Of a DNA stretch of 64,000 nucleotides, positions 42,374 to 50,506 are shown in pieces. A program made the position numbers and the translations under genes. Below the pieces are notes generated by a model that had not been told where the DNA came from, did no database searches, and was given only the letters and a program-made list of their open reading frames with translations. Every line of letters begins with the position of its first letter. Position 1 is the first letter of the stretch. This DNA comes from Pseudomonadota bacterium (GTDB lineage: Bacteria > Tectomicrobia > Entotheonellia > Entotheonellales > Entotheonellaceae), in contig SXND01000249.1 in assembly GCA_005777235.1 (NCBI GenBank), forward strand, positions 1-64,000. Reading direction: 5' to 3'.

Positions 42374-43564
42374 TCAGTACGGCTCTTTCACGAAGAGAAA
42401 CGTCGTGCCCTGGACAATCGGCGCACTCGCCCCCACGAACGAGACCTGCACATCTTTCACCTGGCATGCCCCTGCCCGCTCCGACGCTTGTAGCGCTCCT
42501 TCGATGATATGCCACAGCCCATGGATGCGCCCCGTGCTCAGGCTGCCGCCAAACGTATTGAGTGGCAGCGCCCCGTCCAGCTCAATCCGTCCGTCCTGGA
42601 TGAAATCGAGGGCCTCGCCCTCCTTGCAAAAACCGTAGGACTCGAGGCCGTAGATCACTGAGGCGGAGAAGCCGTCGTAGATCTGCGCCACATCGACGTC
42701 CTCGGGACGAAACCCCGAGCGCTCCCAGGTGAGGCGCGCCGAACTGCTGCCGCCTTCCATGTAGCTACTCAGGCTGCCAATCCGTCCAGCCACCTCAAAT
42801 GCCAGACGCTGACCGTAGCCGGCAATGTAAGCCGGGCGTGGGCGCAGATCGCGCGCCCGCTCGGCGGTGGTCAAGACGAGCGCCACCGCACCCTGCACGG
42901 GAATATCGCAGTCGTAGAGACAAAAGGGATAGGCCACCATGCGGGAATTGAGGTAATCGTCGCGCGTCAGCGGGGTCTTATAAAAATAGGCGTGGGGGTT
43001 TTGGTTGGCGTAGCGGCGCTGCGTCACCGCCAGGGTGGCCATCTTTTCCCGCGGCTGGTTGTGCCGTTCCAGCCAGCGCGTGTACGCCACGGCCATGCCC
43101 TGGCCCGGACCGCCGAAGCCGTACGGGGCAGTGAACTGTGTGGCGCCCTGGGCATAGGTGCCCGGTAAGTTTTGATAGGTGCCGCGCGGGTTATGCATGG
43201 CCCGCCAGACCACCGCGTACGTGCAGACCCCGGCGAGCAATGCATTGACGGCTTGTTGCACCGCGCCACCGATGTTGACCGTCTCGACCTGCACATGCCA
43301 GCTCAGGTTGGGCAGTTTGAGCATGGCCATCATGCAGTTCACCGACACGATGGTGATGCCATCCACGCTGGCGTGCCCGGTGGCCGGTAACTCGGCGTAG
43401 GTGGCCAGGCCATCAATATCCGTCATCGTCAACCCAGAGTCTGCCACCGCGGCGTTCACCGCCTGCAGCGCATGCGCCGCCAGCGGCACCTCCGCTGAGC
43501 GCGTGATATGAGAAAAACCCACGCCACTGACGGCGACCTTACAGCGATTGTCCCACATATCCAC
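42374..43564 (-). CDS. Thiolase-fold protein (SCP-x/lipid-transfer type)
   Basis: Product of 396 residues resembling the thiolase-like lipid-transfer proteins that pair with DUF35 proteins. Blocks include KVAVSGVGFSHI, DIDGLATY, ETVNIGGAVQQAVNALLAG, EDVDVAQIYDGFSASV and LNTFGGSLSTGRIHGLWHIIEGA. The classical nucleophilic cysteine of degradative thiolases is not evident in VNIGGA, so a retro-aldol or assembly role, as known for steroid side-chain Ltp-type proteins, is possible. The DUF35 partner starts upstream on the same strand, with 15 bases between the genes. Confidence 0.85.
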   Translation of the reverse strand: MDMWDNRCKVAVSGVGFSHITRSAEVPLAAHALQAVNAAVADSGLTMTDIDGLATYAELPATGHASVDGITIVSVNCMMAMLKLPNLSWHVQVETVNIGGAVQQAVNALLAGVCTYAVVWRAMHNPRGTYQNLPGTYAQGATQFTAPYGFGGPGQGMAVAYTRWLERHNQPREKMATLAVTQRRYANQNPHAYFYKTPLTRDDYLNSRMVAYPFCLYDCDIPVQGAVALVLTTAERARDLRPRPAYIAGYGQRLAFEVAGRIGSLSSYMEGGSSSARLTWERSGFRPEDVDVAQIYDGFSASVIYGLESYGFCKEGEALDFIQDGRIELDGALPLNTFGGSLSTGRIHGLWHIIEGALQASERAGACQVKDVQVSFVGASAPIVQGTTFLFVKEPY

Positions 43565-43579
43565 ATCCCTCCTGGGCGT

Positions 43580-44020
43580 CTAGGCCTGTGCGTGTAGCAG
43601 CCGGAATTGCGGCAGCGTGATGTCATCGTTGAGCGGCTCAAACACCACCTCGACACGGCGCCCGACCTTCGCTTCCGTATAGGGCACCTCCAGCAGATTG
43701 CCAGCCAGCAGGGCACCTGGAGCGGCATCGAGTTCGACGATGATGCTGGCATAGGGCAGGGCCGCGGCAAAGCGCTTATCACCGGCGTGATACATGATAC
43801 TGTAGGCATAGATGGTGCCGAGGCCAGCCACCGGTTCAAAGGTCAGGTCAATGGACATGCACTGCACACACGTGGCATAGGGGGGATGCTGGAAGTGCCC
43901 GCAGGCCTGGCAGTGCTGCAACGCTAGCACACCCTGCTTGGCAGACTCCCAGAAGGGTTTGGTCCACTCATTGGGCACGGGAATGGGCCTCGTCACCTGG
44001 CTCCAGTCACTCAACGGCAT
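43580..44020 (-). CDS. DUF35 OB-fold/zinc-ribbon protein, thiolase partner
   Basis: Product of 146 residues. A rubredoxin-like zinc ribbon (Cys37, Cys40, Cys51, Cys54 in CQACGHF and CVQC) is followed by the OB-fold acyl-CoA-binding domain (FEPVAGLGTIYAYSIMYH, LLAGNLLEV). DUF35 proteins form complexes with thiolase-type enzymes or dehydratases, channelling CoA esters; the adjacent thiolase-like gene is its obvious partner. It is the first gene of the pair and divergent from the RyR-domain gene. Confidence 0.92.
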   Translation of the reverse strand: MPLSDWSQVTRPIPVPNEWTKPFWESAKQGVLALQHCQACGHFQHPPYATCVQCMSIDLTFEPVAGLGTIYAYSIMYHAGDKRFAAALPYASIIVELDAAPGALLAGNLLEVPYTEAKVGRRVEVVFEPLNDDITLPQFRLLHAQA

Positions 44021-44128
44021 GATCGTGTACCTTCTTCTGACGTAGGGGACGGTCTTGTCGGCTCACAGGCATTTCTAGCGTACTTTAGGCCGTTGGTCAA
44101 TGAATGTTACACTACGCGCACCACAACT

Positions 44129-44155
44129 GCCGCAGCGCTCATCCCGCGCTGCGGC
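44129..44155. other. 9-bp perfect hairpin in the divergent intergenic region
   Basis: GCCGCAGCG (44129-44137) pairs with CGCTGCGGC (44147-44155) around a 9-base loop. It lies in the 203-base region between the leftward DUF35 gene and the rightward RyR gene. It may be an operator-like palindrome or a leader hairpin of the RyR gene, 69 bases before its start. Confidence 0.4.
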
Positions 44156-44223
44156 AACGTGACAACACTCGTTGCTTCGCCCGACAATGGACGGCACGCT
44201 GTCCAAACTATAAAGGATAGGCT

Positions 44224-45978
44224 ATGGCCCATGGTGGCAATATCGCGGCGCTCCCCTGGCACTGGGAGAAGGGGCTCCAGGCCCTCGGGCTCCTGGCGCT
44301 CCCACTGGGTGTACTCGGATTTTGGCAATACGACCTCGGGCACGAGGGACATGGCACGCTCTTGGATTGGCTGTATTACACCTTGCAACTCTTTGTCTTG
44401 CACGGTGTGCACCTCGATCCCCCAGTCCCGTGGTGCCTGCACCTCGCGCGCTTTCTGGCCCCAGTGTTCACGCTCTATGGTCTCCTCTGGAGCGTGATGC
44501 AAGTCTTCCAGGAGCCGTTCCGGGCCCTGCACCTGTGGCGTATCCGCCAGCACGTGCTGCTCATCGGCGATGGGGCCCTGGCGCTGCGGCTCGCCACTGA
44601 CCTCTGTGCCGACGGGCGGCGAGTAGTGACGGTCGGGTCGGCAGCACGGCAGGACGCTTTTCTGGCTCTCCCGCGCCAGTGTCTCTATCTGCCGTCCGAT
44701 CTGGCGACGGCGCTGCCGTGGCACACCCTGCGGGTCCAGACCAGCCAACAGATTATTCTGGCGACTGAGGACGATCAGAGTAACATCGGCACCGCCGTGC
44801 AACTTGTCCAGTTTTACAAGGAGAACACACCGCAGGCCACGGTGCCGCCGTGCCACGTGCATCTGTTCGGCTTCTTCACCCGTGAGCTGTTCACACGCTA
44901 CCGGCTCTCCGAGAGCCACCCAGAGGCCAAGGGCCTCACGACCTTTAATATCTACGATACCTGTGCCCGCGACGTGCTAGAGCGCTACCCGCTCGACCGC
45001 CAGACCATTGGGCCAGACTCTCCGCTCGTGGTCCGACTCGTGGTGCTGGGTTTTGGCAAGATGGGGGAGAGCCTGGTGCTGCAGGCCGCCAAGCTTGGGC
45101 ACTTCGCCCATGGCCGACGCTTGGAAATCGTGGTCTTGGACCGCGAGGCGGAAGAGCGCGAGGCCTCCTTCCTGTCGCGCTATCCGCACTTCCGTGCCAT
45201 CTGTGACATTGAGTTCCAGCGTCAGGATATATCCCGACCCCAGACGGTTCAAGCGCTGGCTCAGTTGCTGGAGGACCAGCAGCGTCTCCAGACCCTGGCG
45301 TTCTGCCTGAACGACGCCACGGTCAATATGCCGATACTGCTCGGCTTGTCCGCCGATCTGCACCGCCACAATGTCCCGGCCCTCGTGCGGACCACCGCTG
45401 CAGGTGGTCTCGAGCCGTTACTGGACACGCTCTGGGATGGCGTACCGCTGAAACAGTTGCTGCACCCCTTCACCGTATTGGCGTCATCGGTCTCGCAGTC
45501 CTTCCTCGCGGGGGCCAGGCAAGACGCCTTAGCACGTGCCATCCACGCCGATTTCTTGGAGCGCCGCCGTCGAGAAGGCCGTCGGGCAGACGACCCCGCA
45601 ATGCAGCTCTGGGAGGCTTTAGGGCCCGATTTAAAAGCGTCAAACCGCCGGCAAGCCGACCACATCACGGTCAAACTGCGCGCCGTGGGCTGTAGCACCA
45701 GCAGTATGCGCGATGGCCCGAGCCCAAGTTTGCAGCCGTTTCAGGGTTTTTCGCCCGAGGAGGTGGAGATCCTGACCCAGATGGAGCACGCCAGTTGGAA
45801 CGCCGAGCGCTTCCTGGCCGGCTGGCAGTATGGCTGCACCAGGAACGAGCGCGACCGCCTCAGCCCCTATCTGGTGTCGTGGGAAGCACTGCCTGAAGAG
45901 GCGCGAGAACGGGATCGCGAAGCGGTGCGCAACATCCCGCCACTCCTGGGCCGCATTGGTGAGTCGATCAGCCGGTGA
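44224..45978 (+). CDS. Membrane-anchored tandem Rossmann protein with C-terminal RyR domain
   Basis: Product of 584 residues. The N-terminal 90 residues contain about three hydrophobic helices. A TrkA-N/RCK-like Rossmann domain follows (HVLLIGDGALALRLATDL, about 110-240), then a second nucleotide-binding unit (VVLGFGKMGESLVLQAAKLG, about 270-400). The C-terminal end (about 500-575) has the RyR domain signature (MEHASWNAERFLAGWQYG, LSPYLVSWEALPEE, IPPLLGRIG). It resembles an ion-channel gating apparatus in which the pore is replaced by or reduced to the N-terminal helices. AAAGGATAG precedes the start. Function is not known; a terminator follows the stop. Confidence 0.8.
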   Translation: MAHGGNIAALPWHWEKGLQALGLLALPLGVLGFWQYDLGHEGHGTLLDWLYYTLQLFVLHGVHLDPPVPWCLHLARFLAPVFTLYGLLWSVMQVFQEPFRALHLWRIRQHVLLIGDGALALRLATDLCADGRRVVTVGSAARQDAFLALPRQCLYLPSDLATALPWHTLRVQTSQQIILATEDDQSNIGTAVQLVQFYKENTPQATVPPCHVHLFGFFTRELFTRYRLSESHPEAKGLTTFNIYDTCARDVLERYPLDRQTIGPDSPLVVRLVVLGFGKMGESLVLQAAKLGHFAHGRRLEIVVLDREAEEREASFLSRYPHFRAICDIEFQRQDISRPQTVQALAQLLEDQQRLQTLAFCLNDATVNMPILLGLSADLHRHNVPALVRTTAAGGLEPLLDTLWDGVPLKQLLHPFTVLASSVSQSFLAGARQDALARAIHADFLERRRREGRRADDPAMQLWEALGPDLKASNRRQADHITVKLRAVGCSTSSMRDGPSPSLQPFQGFSPEEVEILTQMEHASWNAERFLAGWQYGCTRNERDRLSPYLVSWEALPEEARERDREAVRNIPPLLGRIGESISR

Positions 45979-45990
45979 GTCTGGGCCCTA

Positions 45991-46014
45991 GGGCTGGAGG
46001 GCCTCCAGCCCTTT
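45991..46014 (+). terminator. Rho-independent terminator of the RyR gene
   Basis: GGGCTGGAGG (45991-46000) and CCTCCAGCCC (46002-46011) are complementary around a single G, forming a tight GC-rich hairpin, and TTT follows. It starts 12 bases after the stop codon. Confidence 0.65.
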
Positions 46015-46018
46015 CAGG

Positions 46019-46148
46019 CTAGTACCTCAACCGAGCTATTGTGAGAGCCACCCCCTGGGAGCGCCACGCTCCAGCCCGGCTCCGGAAGCCACGCTGGAGC
46101 GTGGCGCTCCCAGGATAACGACGCAACGGAGGTCGGTTGAGACACTAG
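46019..46148. repeat. 130-bp nested inverted-repeat element (MITE/REP-like)
   Basis: Three nested arm pairs: CTAGT (46019-46023) with ACTAG (46144-46148); CTCAACCGA (46026-46034) with TCGGTTGAG (46133-46141); and a perfect 21-base pair, 46054-46074 with 46094-46114, around a 19-base loop. Each 21-base arm is itself a small palindrome (GGAGCG-CCA-CGCTCC). No gene lies inside. The structure suggests a short non-autonomous mobile or REP-type element sitting behind the terminator of the RyR gene. The rest of the gap to 46315 holds nothing recognisable. Confidence 0.7.
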
Positions 46149-46315
46149 TAGGGGTCACAGTGCCCAGGGTTGAGGAGGTGCTGCTGAGTATGTATATCGC
46201 CCACCGGGGCCCGGCCCGCTTACTGCAGCGTGCAGCGCGCTGGTCCTGTGTACAGGTGCCGGGAATGGAGGCGACCCATCATGCCGCACAGCGCGCCAGC
46301 CAACGGGCGTTGCCA

Positions 46316-47095
46316 TCAATGCGCCGTCCAGCCCCCATCCACCAGCAAACTGGTGCCCGTCACCATCGCTGCGGCGGGCGAAGCGAGATACACCACCGCC
46401 CCCATGATGTCCTCCATCTGCCCGAGGCGTCCCAGGGCAATTTTTTGGAGCACGCTGTCTCGAAAGGCCGTGTTGGCCAGGAACGGACCAGCCAGCGGCG
46501 TCTCGAAGAAGGTTGGCGCAATCGAGTTGACGCGAATCCCATCGGGGGCCAGTTCCACGCCCATGGCTTTGGTCAGCCCTTCAATGGCGTGCTTGGTCAT
46601 GCAATACACCGTGCGGTTGGGCGCCCCCGTATGTCCCATCTGCGAGGACATGTGCAGAATCACCCCGCCCCGTCCCTGCGCTTGCATCTTCCGTGCCGCC
46701 GCCTGCGCCACGATGAACATGGCGCGGACATTCAGCGTCAGCAAGAAATCCAAATGGGCCTCGCTCACCTCAACAAACGGCTCTGGAATGTTACTGCCAG
46801 CGTTGTTCACCAACACATCGAGGCGCTCCAGGCCCTCAATACACCTGCGGACTTGTACCGTATCCGTCACATCGCAGACTAGGGGGCGCGCCGTTCCGCC
46901 GGCCTGCCGGATCTGCACGGCAACCGTCTCGAGTTCGCTACGTGTGCGGCTCACCAGCACGACCTCGGCGCCAGCCGTAGCCAGGGCACAGGCACAGGCA
47001 CGGCCCAGACCACGCCCAGCCCCCGTGACCATGGCGGTCTGGCCATCCAAGCGGAAGCTCGGCATCGTGAGTGGCGACGGTGTCTCTGTCGGCAT
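46316..47095 (-). CDS. Short-chain dehydrogenase/reductase
   Basis: Product of 259 residues, classical SDR. The cofactor motif TGAGRGLGRA (about 24-33) is followed by NNAGS, the serine in HMSSQMG and the catalytic YCMTK tetrad, and closes with GTSLLVDGGWTAH. The VSRT motif after the second strand suggests NADP(H). It acts on an unknown alcohol/ketone. AAGGAGAGG precedes ATG 47095. It is 24 bases downstream of the lipoprotein gene's stop on the other side but has no functional neighbours. Confidence 0.92.
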   Translation of the reverse strand: MPTETPSPLTMPSFRLDGQTAMVTGAGRGLGRACACALATAGAEVVLVSRTRSELETVAVQIRQAGGTARPLVCDVTDTVQVRRCIEGLERLDVLVNNAGSNIPEPFVEVSEAHLDFLLTLNVRAMFIVAQAAARKMQAQGRGGVILHMSSQMGHTGAPNRTVYCMTKHAIEGLTKAMGVELAPDGIRVNSIAPTFFETPLAGPFLANTAFRDSVLQKIALGRLGQMEDIMGAVVYLASPAAAMVTGTSLLVDGGWTAH

Positions 47096-47119
47096 GGCCT
47101 CTCCTTGGTGACGTACAGA

Positions 47120-47944
47120 TCACTGCACGATTTGTCCCGCTGCTGAGGTCACCGTCAGTCCCGCATTGGTAGCCGTCAGGGTCTTGTTGACGCTATTGAA
47201 GGTGCAGGGGGTGAGCGTAATGGTCGTATTGGCGCGTGGTTCTGTCACGTACGTACTACTGGTGAGCGTCAGGCGGCAGGTACTGCCCCCGACACTGCTC
47301 GTACCGCTGGCGGTTCCAGTGACCACCCCGGCAGAGGTGAGCGTAAATTGTTGCGCATTATTCGTAAACGCCAGGGCCGTGGAGACGTTGTTCAAGGCTG
47401 AGGCGAAGACCCCGCCGTCGGTGAAGGTAAAACTCTGTCCAGTGACATTACTGGCCGTGATTTGATTGGTGGTATTACACCCGCTGCCTGTGACCGCAGT
47501 GGCCGTCGCAGAGGTAATCGTGGTCTGCCCGCGCGACACTTTCAGGCTATCATCGCTGTCATCGAAGTCGCAGGGGTCTAAGGTAATCACCTCGTTGACT
47601 TGTGGTCCCGCCCCGGCGCTATAGGTCGTGCTGGTCACCGTGAGGGTGCAGGAGCCGAACTTGTTGGTGCCAGTGGCGGTCGAACTTCCAGAGCACAGCG
47701 TGAAGTTGCGGGCCTCGTCGGTAAACGCCAGCGCGGTGGACACGTTCGCCAAGGCGGTATGGAACACGGTGCCGCTGGCAAAAGTGAAATTGCGGTTATT
47801 CACATCGCTGGCTTGCGCTTGGTCATCGGGACGCGTCAGATAACACCCGGCCATAGTGCCCACACCGAGCATGGTGAGCAGTGCCAAGAGTCCGAGGAGA
47901 CGCGTGTTTCCACGTCCCTGGAGGTTGAGAGACCCAAGCGCCAT
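47120..47944 (-). CDS. Putative lipoprotein made of two internal repeats
   Basis: Product of 274 residues I cannot place in a family. A hydrophobic leader ends in GTMAGC, a lipobox with Cys34. The mature part is two copies of a Ser/Thr-rich beta-type module offset by 119 residues: the first includes NFTFASGTVFHTALANVSTALAFT (split around residue 60), the second the matching SFTFTDGGVF and NNVSTALAFT. Each copy keeps two cysteines (99 and 125; 223 and 247) that could form a disulfide. It is likely anchored in the outer membrane facing outward or periplasmic. AGGAGG precedes ATG 47944. Confidence 0.7.
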   Translation of the reverse strand: MALGSLNLQGRGNTRLLGLLALLTMLGVGTMAGCYLTRPDDQAQASDVNNRNFTFASGTVFHTALANVSTALAFTDEARNFTLCSGSSTATGTNKFGSCTLTVTSTTYSAGAGPQVNEVITLDPCDFDDSDDSLKVSRGQTTITSATATAVTGSGCNTTNQITASNVTGQSFTFTDGGVFASALNNVSTALAFTNNAQQFTLTSAGVVTGTASGTSSVGGSTCRLTLTSSTYVTEPRANTTITLTPCTFNSVNKTLTATNAGLTVTSAAGQIVQ

Positions 47945-48352
47945 TGGCCAGCCTCCTACCGTGCAATCATCCGGTCATTCATGTCAGACGGCAGCCCGCC
48001 CTGTTATCCTACAGTACCGGGAGTTCCCCGTATCGTCAAGGCATCCGGGCAGGTGGCGCAGGCCCCACTCCTACAACCCCCATCTGTGAGGGGGTATCTG
48101 GCACTCACCTCTGAGGCTGAGTCCCATGTTCCTGCACGAGGCAGTGGAAGAGCTCTGGCCTTTTGACCACACTTTCTCTCCGTCTTCTTCTACGCCAACG
48201 GGCGTAGAAAAAAAACAATGAGACACACCTATAGGTGCCGTGCGACTGGGGGGCGCTGCGCTCATGCCGCTACTCTGATCAGGCGCTGACGTGCGTGAGG
48301 GGGGGGACGCTGGCAGGTGACGTGCACTGGCGCGGGGTGACGGACGCGTCCG
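47945..48352. other. 408-bp gap with one hairpin (48190-48207)
   Basis: CTACGCC (48190-48196) pairs with GGCGTAG (48201-48207) around AACG, followed on the plus strand by nine A. The T run is therefore on the 5' side for leftward transcription, so it is not a proper terminator for the molybdoenzyme operon. Otherwise I see no gene or repeat in this gap. Confidence 0.4.
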
Positions 48353-49051
48353 CTAGACGCCGCCAAACCATTCATAACCCTTGTCTTCCCAATAGCCCCC
48401 GGTCCGCGTGGGCAGGAAGCTCACCTCGGTGAGATATTTCACCATTTTGTACCCGAGCTTGACTGCCGAATAGAGCCGCAGAGGTGCACCGTGGTCTGGA
48501 TAGAGCGGCGCGCCATTCATGCCGTAGGCCAGCATGGTCTGCTTATGGAGGGCACTGTCGCGATCCCAGGACGACCAGTAGCCGGCGTCGAACGAACGGA
48601 ATTCCACGTACGATGCCCGTGGGTCAGCGCCCACGGCGTCCGCCACGTCGCGCAGGCGCACCCCGTGCCACGAGGCCACGGCAGACCACCCTTCCACGCA
48701 GTGATGGCGGACGCGCATGTCGATACGGGCCATGCGCTGTAAGTGCTCCAGCGAAAACGTGCTGGGCCGCGCTACCAGCCCACCGACCTTGAGGATCCAC
48801 CCCGCTGGGGCCATCGGCATGTCTTCCGCGATAAAATAGCTGGGAAATTTTTCAGCGGGTGTTGTCGCGCTCGCGGGCAGCTCGTCGGCCAGTCGGTCGG
48901 CGCCGAACAGGAAGCGCTCCACCTGCTCATTCCAGCGTCCCATCCAGCGCAGGAAGCCTGCCGCCTGGGCGGTGGCCGTCTTTGAGGTCGTCAGGACCGT
49001 GCCCGCGGTGAGCGCGGCCACAAGCTGGCGGCGTGTCATGGTGTTAGGCAC
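48353..49051 (-). CDS. YedY/MsrP-like molybdopterin oxidoreductase
   Basis: Product of 232 residues of the sulfite-oxidase/MsrP fold. The N-terminus TRRQLVAALTAG resembles a short Tat signal. The molybdenum ligand is Cys118 in RHHCVEGWSAVASWHGV; later GAPLRLYSAVKLGYKMVKYLTEVSF is typical of the family. E. coli MsrP repairs oxidised methionine in the periplasm with the heme b protein MsrQ. Here the partner is a cytochrome b gene whose 3' end overlaps by 8 bases, so the pair forms a two-gene operon. The substrate could differ from that of MsrP. Confidence 0.88.
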   Translation of the reverse strand: MPNTMTRRQLVAALTAGTVLTTSKTATAQAAGFLRWMGRWNEQVERFLFGADRLADELPASATTPAEKFPSYFIAEDMPMAPAGWILKVGGLVARPSTFSLEHLQRMARIDMRVRHHCVEGWSAVASWHGVRLRDVADAVGADPRASYVEFRSFDAGYWSSWDRDSALHKQTMLAYGMNGAPLYPDHGAPLRLYSAVKLGYKMVKYLTEVSFLPTRTGGYWEDKGYEWFGGV

Positions 49052-49715
49052 GTTTACCTCCTGTCAGCATGGTGAGGATGGTCCGCGGGTGGAGTGCGAC
49101 CATCACGAGGTGCATCACCGTGAACAGCGCGAGCAGGACGAGCCCGAGCAAATGGACCGCGCGGGCGCCATCGTAGCCGCCGAAGAGCCACCCCAGCCAC
49201 CAGAGCTGTACCGGCTTGTAGATCGCCAATCCTGACAGCACTTCGGCCAGCGCAATCAGTATAATGGTACTGTACGCGAGGCGCTGTAAGCCATTGTAGA
49301 AGTCACTCGGGGGCTCCACCCGGCGCAGGCGTAGGTAGTAGGCCAGCATCAGGAGGGCCTGTTGAGCATCGCGGTGCGGGCGGAAGCTACGCCGCCGCCA
49401 CTCGCCTCGCGTGGCCAGGTAGATGAGATAGAGCACCCCGTTCAACACCAAGAACCAGGCCAAGGCAAAATGCCAATGCCGCGCCCCGGCGAGCCAGCCG
49501 CCGAACTGGGACCACGTGGGTGGCGGCGTGCCAGGCCAGGGATACCAGGCGTAGAGGGCGCCACGCGGCCCCAGCGCCGGATACGCTGCGAAGATTTGCA
49601 GGCCACTCCCCGCCATGAGGAGGAGCAGCGGCACGTTCAGCCAGTGCGTCAAACGGATAAACCAGGGCTGCGGACGTCGGCCCTGCCATGGGGTATCGCT
49701 GTGGGTTGCTTCCAT
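49044..49715 (-). CDS. Cytochrome b561-type membrane subunit
   Basis: Product of 223 residues from ATG 49715 (GGAAGGA about nine bases upstream; ATG 49724 has poor spacing). Four or five transmembrane helices carry candidate heme ligands: RLTHW, ARHWHFALAW, RAVHLLGLV and TVMHLVMVAL. It is the Ni-hydrogenase/formate dehydrogenase cytochrome b type, passing quinol electrons to periplasmic enzymes. Overlap with the downstream YedY-like gene identifies its partner. Confidence 0.88.
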   Translation of the reverse strand: MEATHSDTPWQGRRPQPWFIRLTHWLNVPLLLLMAGSGLQIFAAYPALGPRGALYAWYPWPGTPPPTWSQFGGWLAGARHWHFALAWFLVLNGVLYLIYLATRGEWRRRSFRPHRDAQQALLMLAYYLRLRRVEPPSDFYNGLQRLAYSTIILIALAEVLSGLAIYKPVQLWWLGWLFGGYDGARAVHLLGLVLLALFTVMHLVMVALHPRTILTMLTGGKRA

Positions 49716-49851
49716 TGTACACATCCTTCCTCATCTCCCGCCCCAGAGCGGTGAGTGTAGACGCATCGGCTTTGTGACGACCACGACCGTTGCGCGACTC
49801 ACCGCTCCCGCATCGGGAGTGGTCAACACCCAACGACACTCCAACGCATCC

Positions 49852-50160
49852 TTACTTTTTCATCTCCATGGCCTTGCCGCCTTCCATCATCTTGCCATCC
49901 TTCATCATCATCTGGCCATCCTTCATCATCATCTCTTTGCCGTCTTTCATCTTGACCATGCCGTTGGTCATGACTTTCGTGCCGTCGGACATGCTCATCT
50001 CACGGTCCATAGGCCCCGAGGCCTTGCCGTCCATCATCATCATCATCTTGCCGTCTTTCATCATGACACCTGTGGCATCGGCGGCCATGATCGGGGAGGC
50101 CAGGAGGGACGCGCACAACGACGCGACAGCGACAAACGTGCGGACACGGGACTTAGTCAT
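49852..50160 (-). CDS. DUF6799-type Met/Lys-rich exported protein
   Basis: Product of 102 residues from ATG 50160 (AAGGAGTTT upstream). A signal peptide (about 1-26, ending ASPIMA) precedes repeated units of the form MxDGxMM: VMMKDGKMMMM, MVKMKDGKEMMMKDGQMMMKDGK and so on. Nearly a third of the mature residues are methionine. This matches DUF6799, a small domain of unknown function. The methionine density suggests periplasmic Cu(I) binding or sacrificial oxidation. The nearby YedY-like system may repair oxidised methionines, a tempting but unproven link. Confidence 0.72.
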   Translation of the reverse strand: MTKSRVRTFVAVASLCASLLASPIMAADATGVMMKDGKMMMMMDGKASGPMDREMSMSDGTKVMTNGMVKMKDGKEMMMKDGQMMMKDGKMMEGGKAMEMKK

Positions 50161-50506
50161 GGGAAACTCCTTACGTGGTTCTCGAGGTGCTTGGTACGAT
50201 CGGGGCCCATAGCGTGCTCGACGCACCGCAGGTGCGTGGAGACGTTACGGACACCTGGGGAGCGCATCCTGCCCCCCCGCCAGTTCCTCCTGGCGAGGGG
50301 AAGCCTGGTCTGCGCCAGCGCCCTTTGATGCATAGACGCCAATCACCGGCAAAGTATACAGAGTCCGTCTGAAAAAGGCTGAAAAAATGGCAGTGTGGCC
50401 CGAAGAGCAATGATGCGGGCTGCTCTCGGGTGCGTGGCCACCCGCGCCACGCAGTCAGAGAGCGCCAGGGTCCAGCGCACCCAGTCTGGCAGACATCCGC
50501 CATGGC
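50161..50506. other. 346-bp gap with two hairpins
   Basis: ACGCACC (50221-50227) pairs with GGTGCGT (50231-50237), and CGCCAG (50278-50283) with CTGGCG (50290-50295), extended by CCCC/GGGG. Both lie between the end of the leftward SMI1/HEAT gene and the start of the DUF6799 gene; the second could terminate the former. No gene is recognisable here. Confidence 0.4.

Noticed and set aside
48190-48207. Hairpin with nine A as a terminator of the YedY-like operon
   Set aside because: For leftward transcription the T run comes before the stem, not after it.
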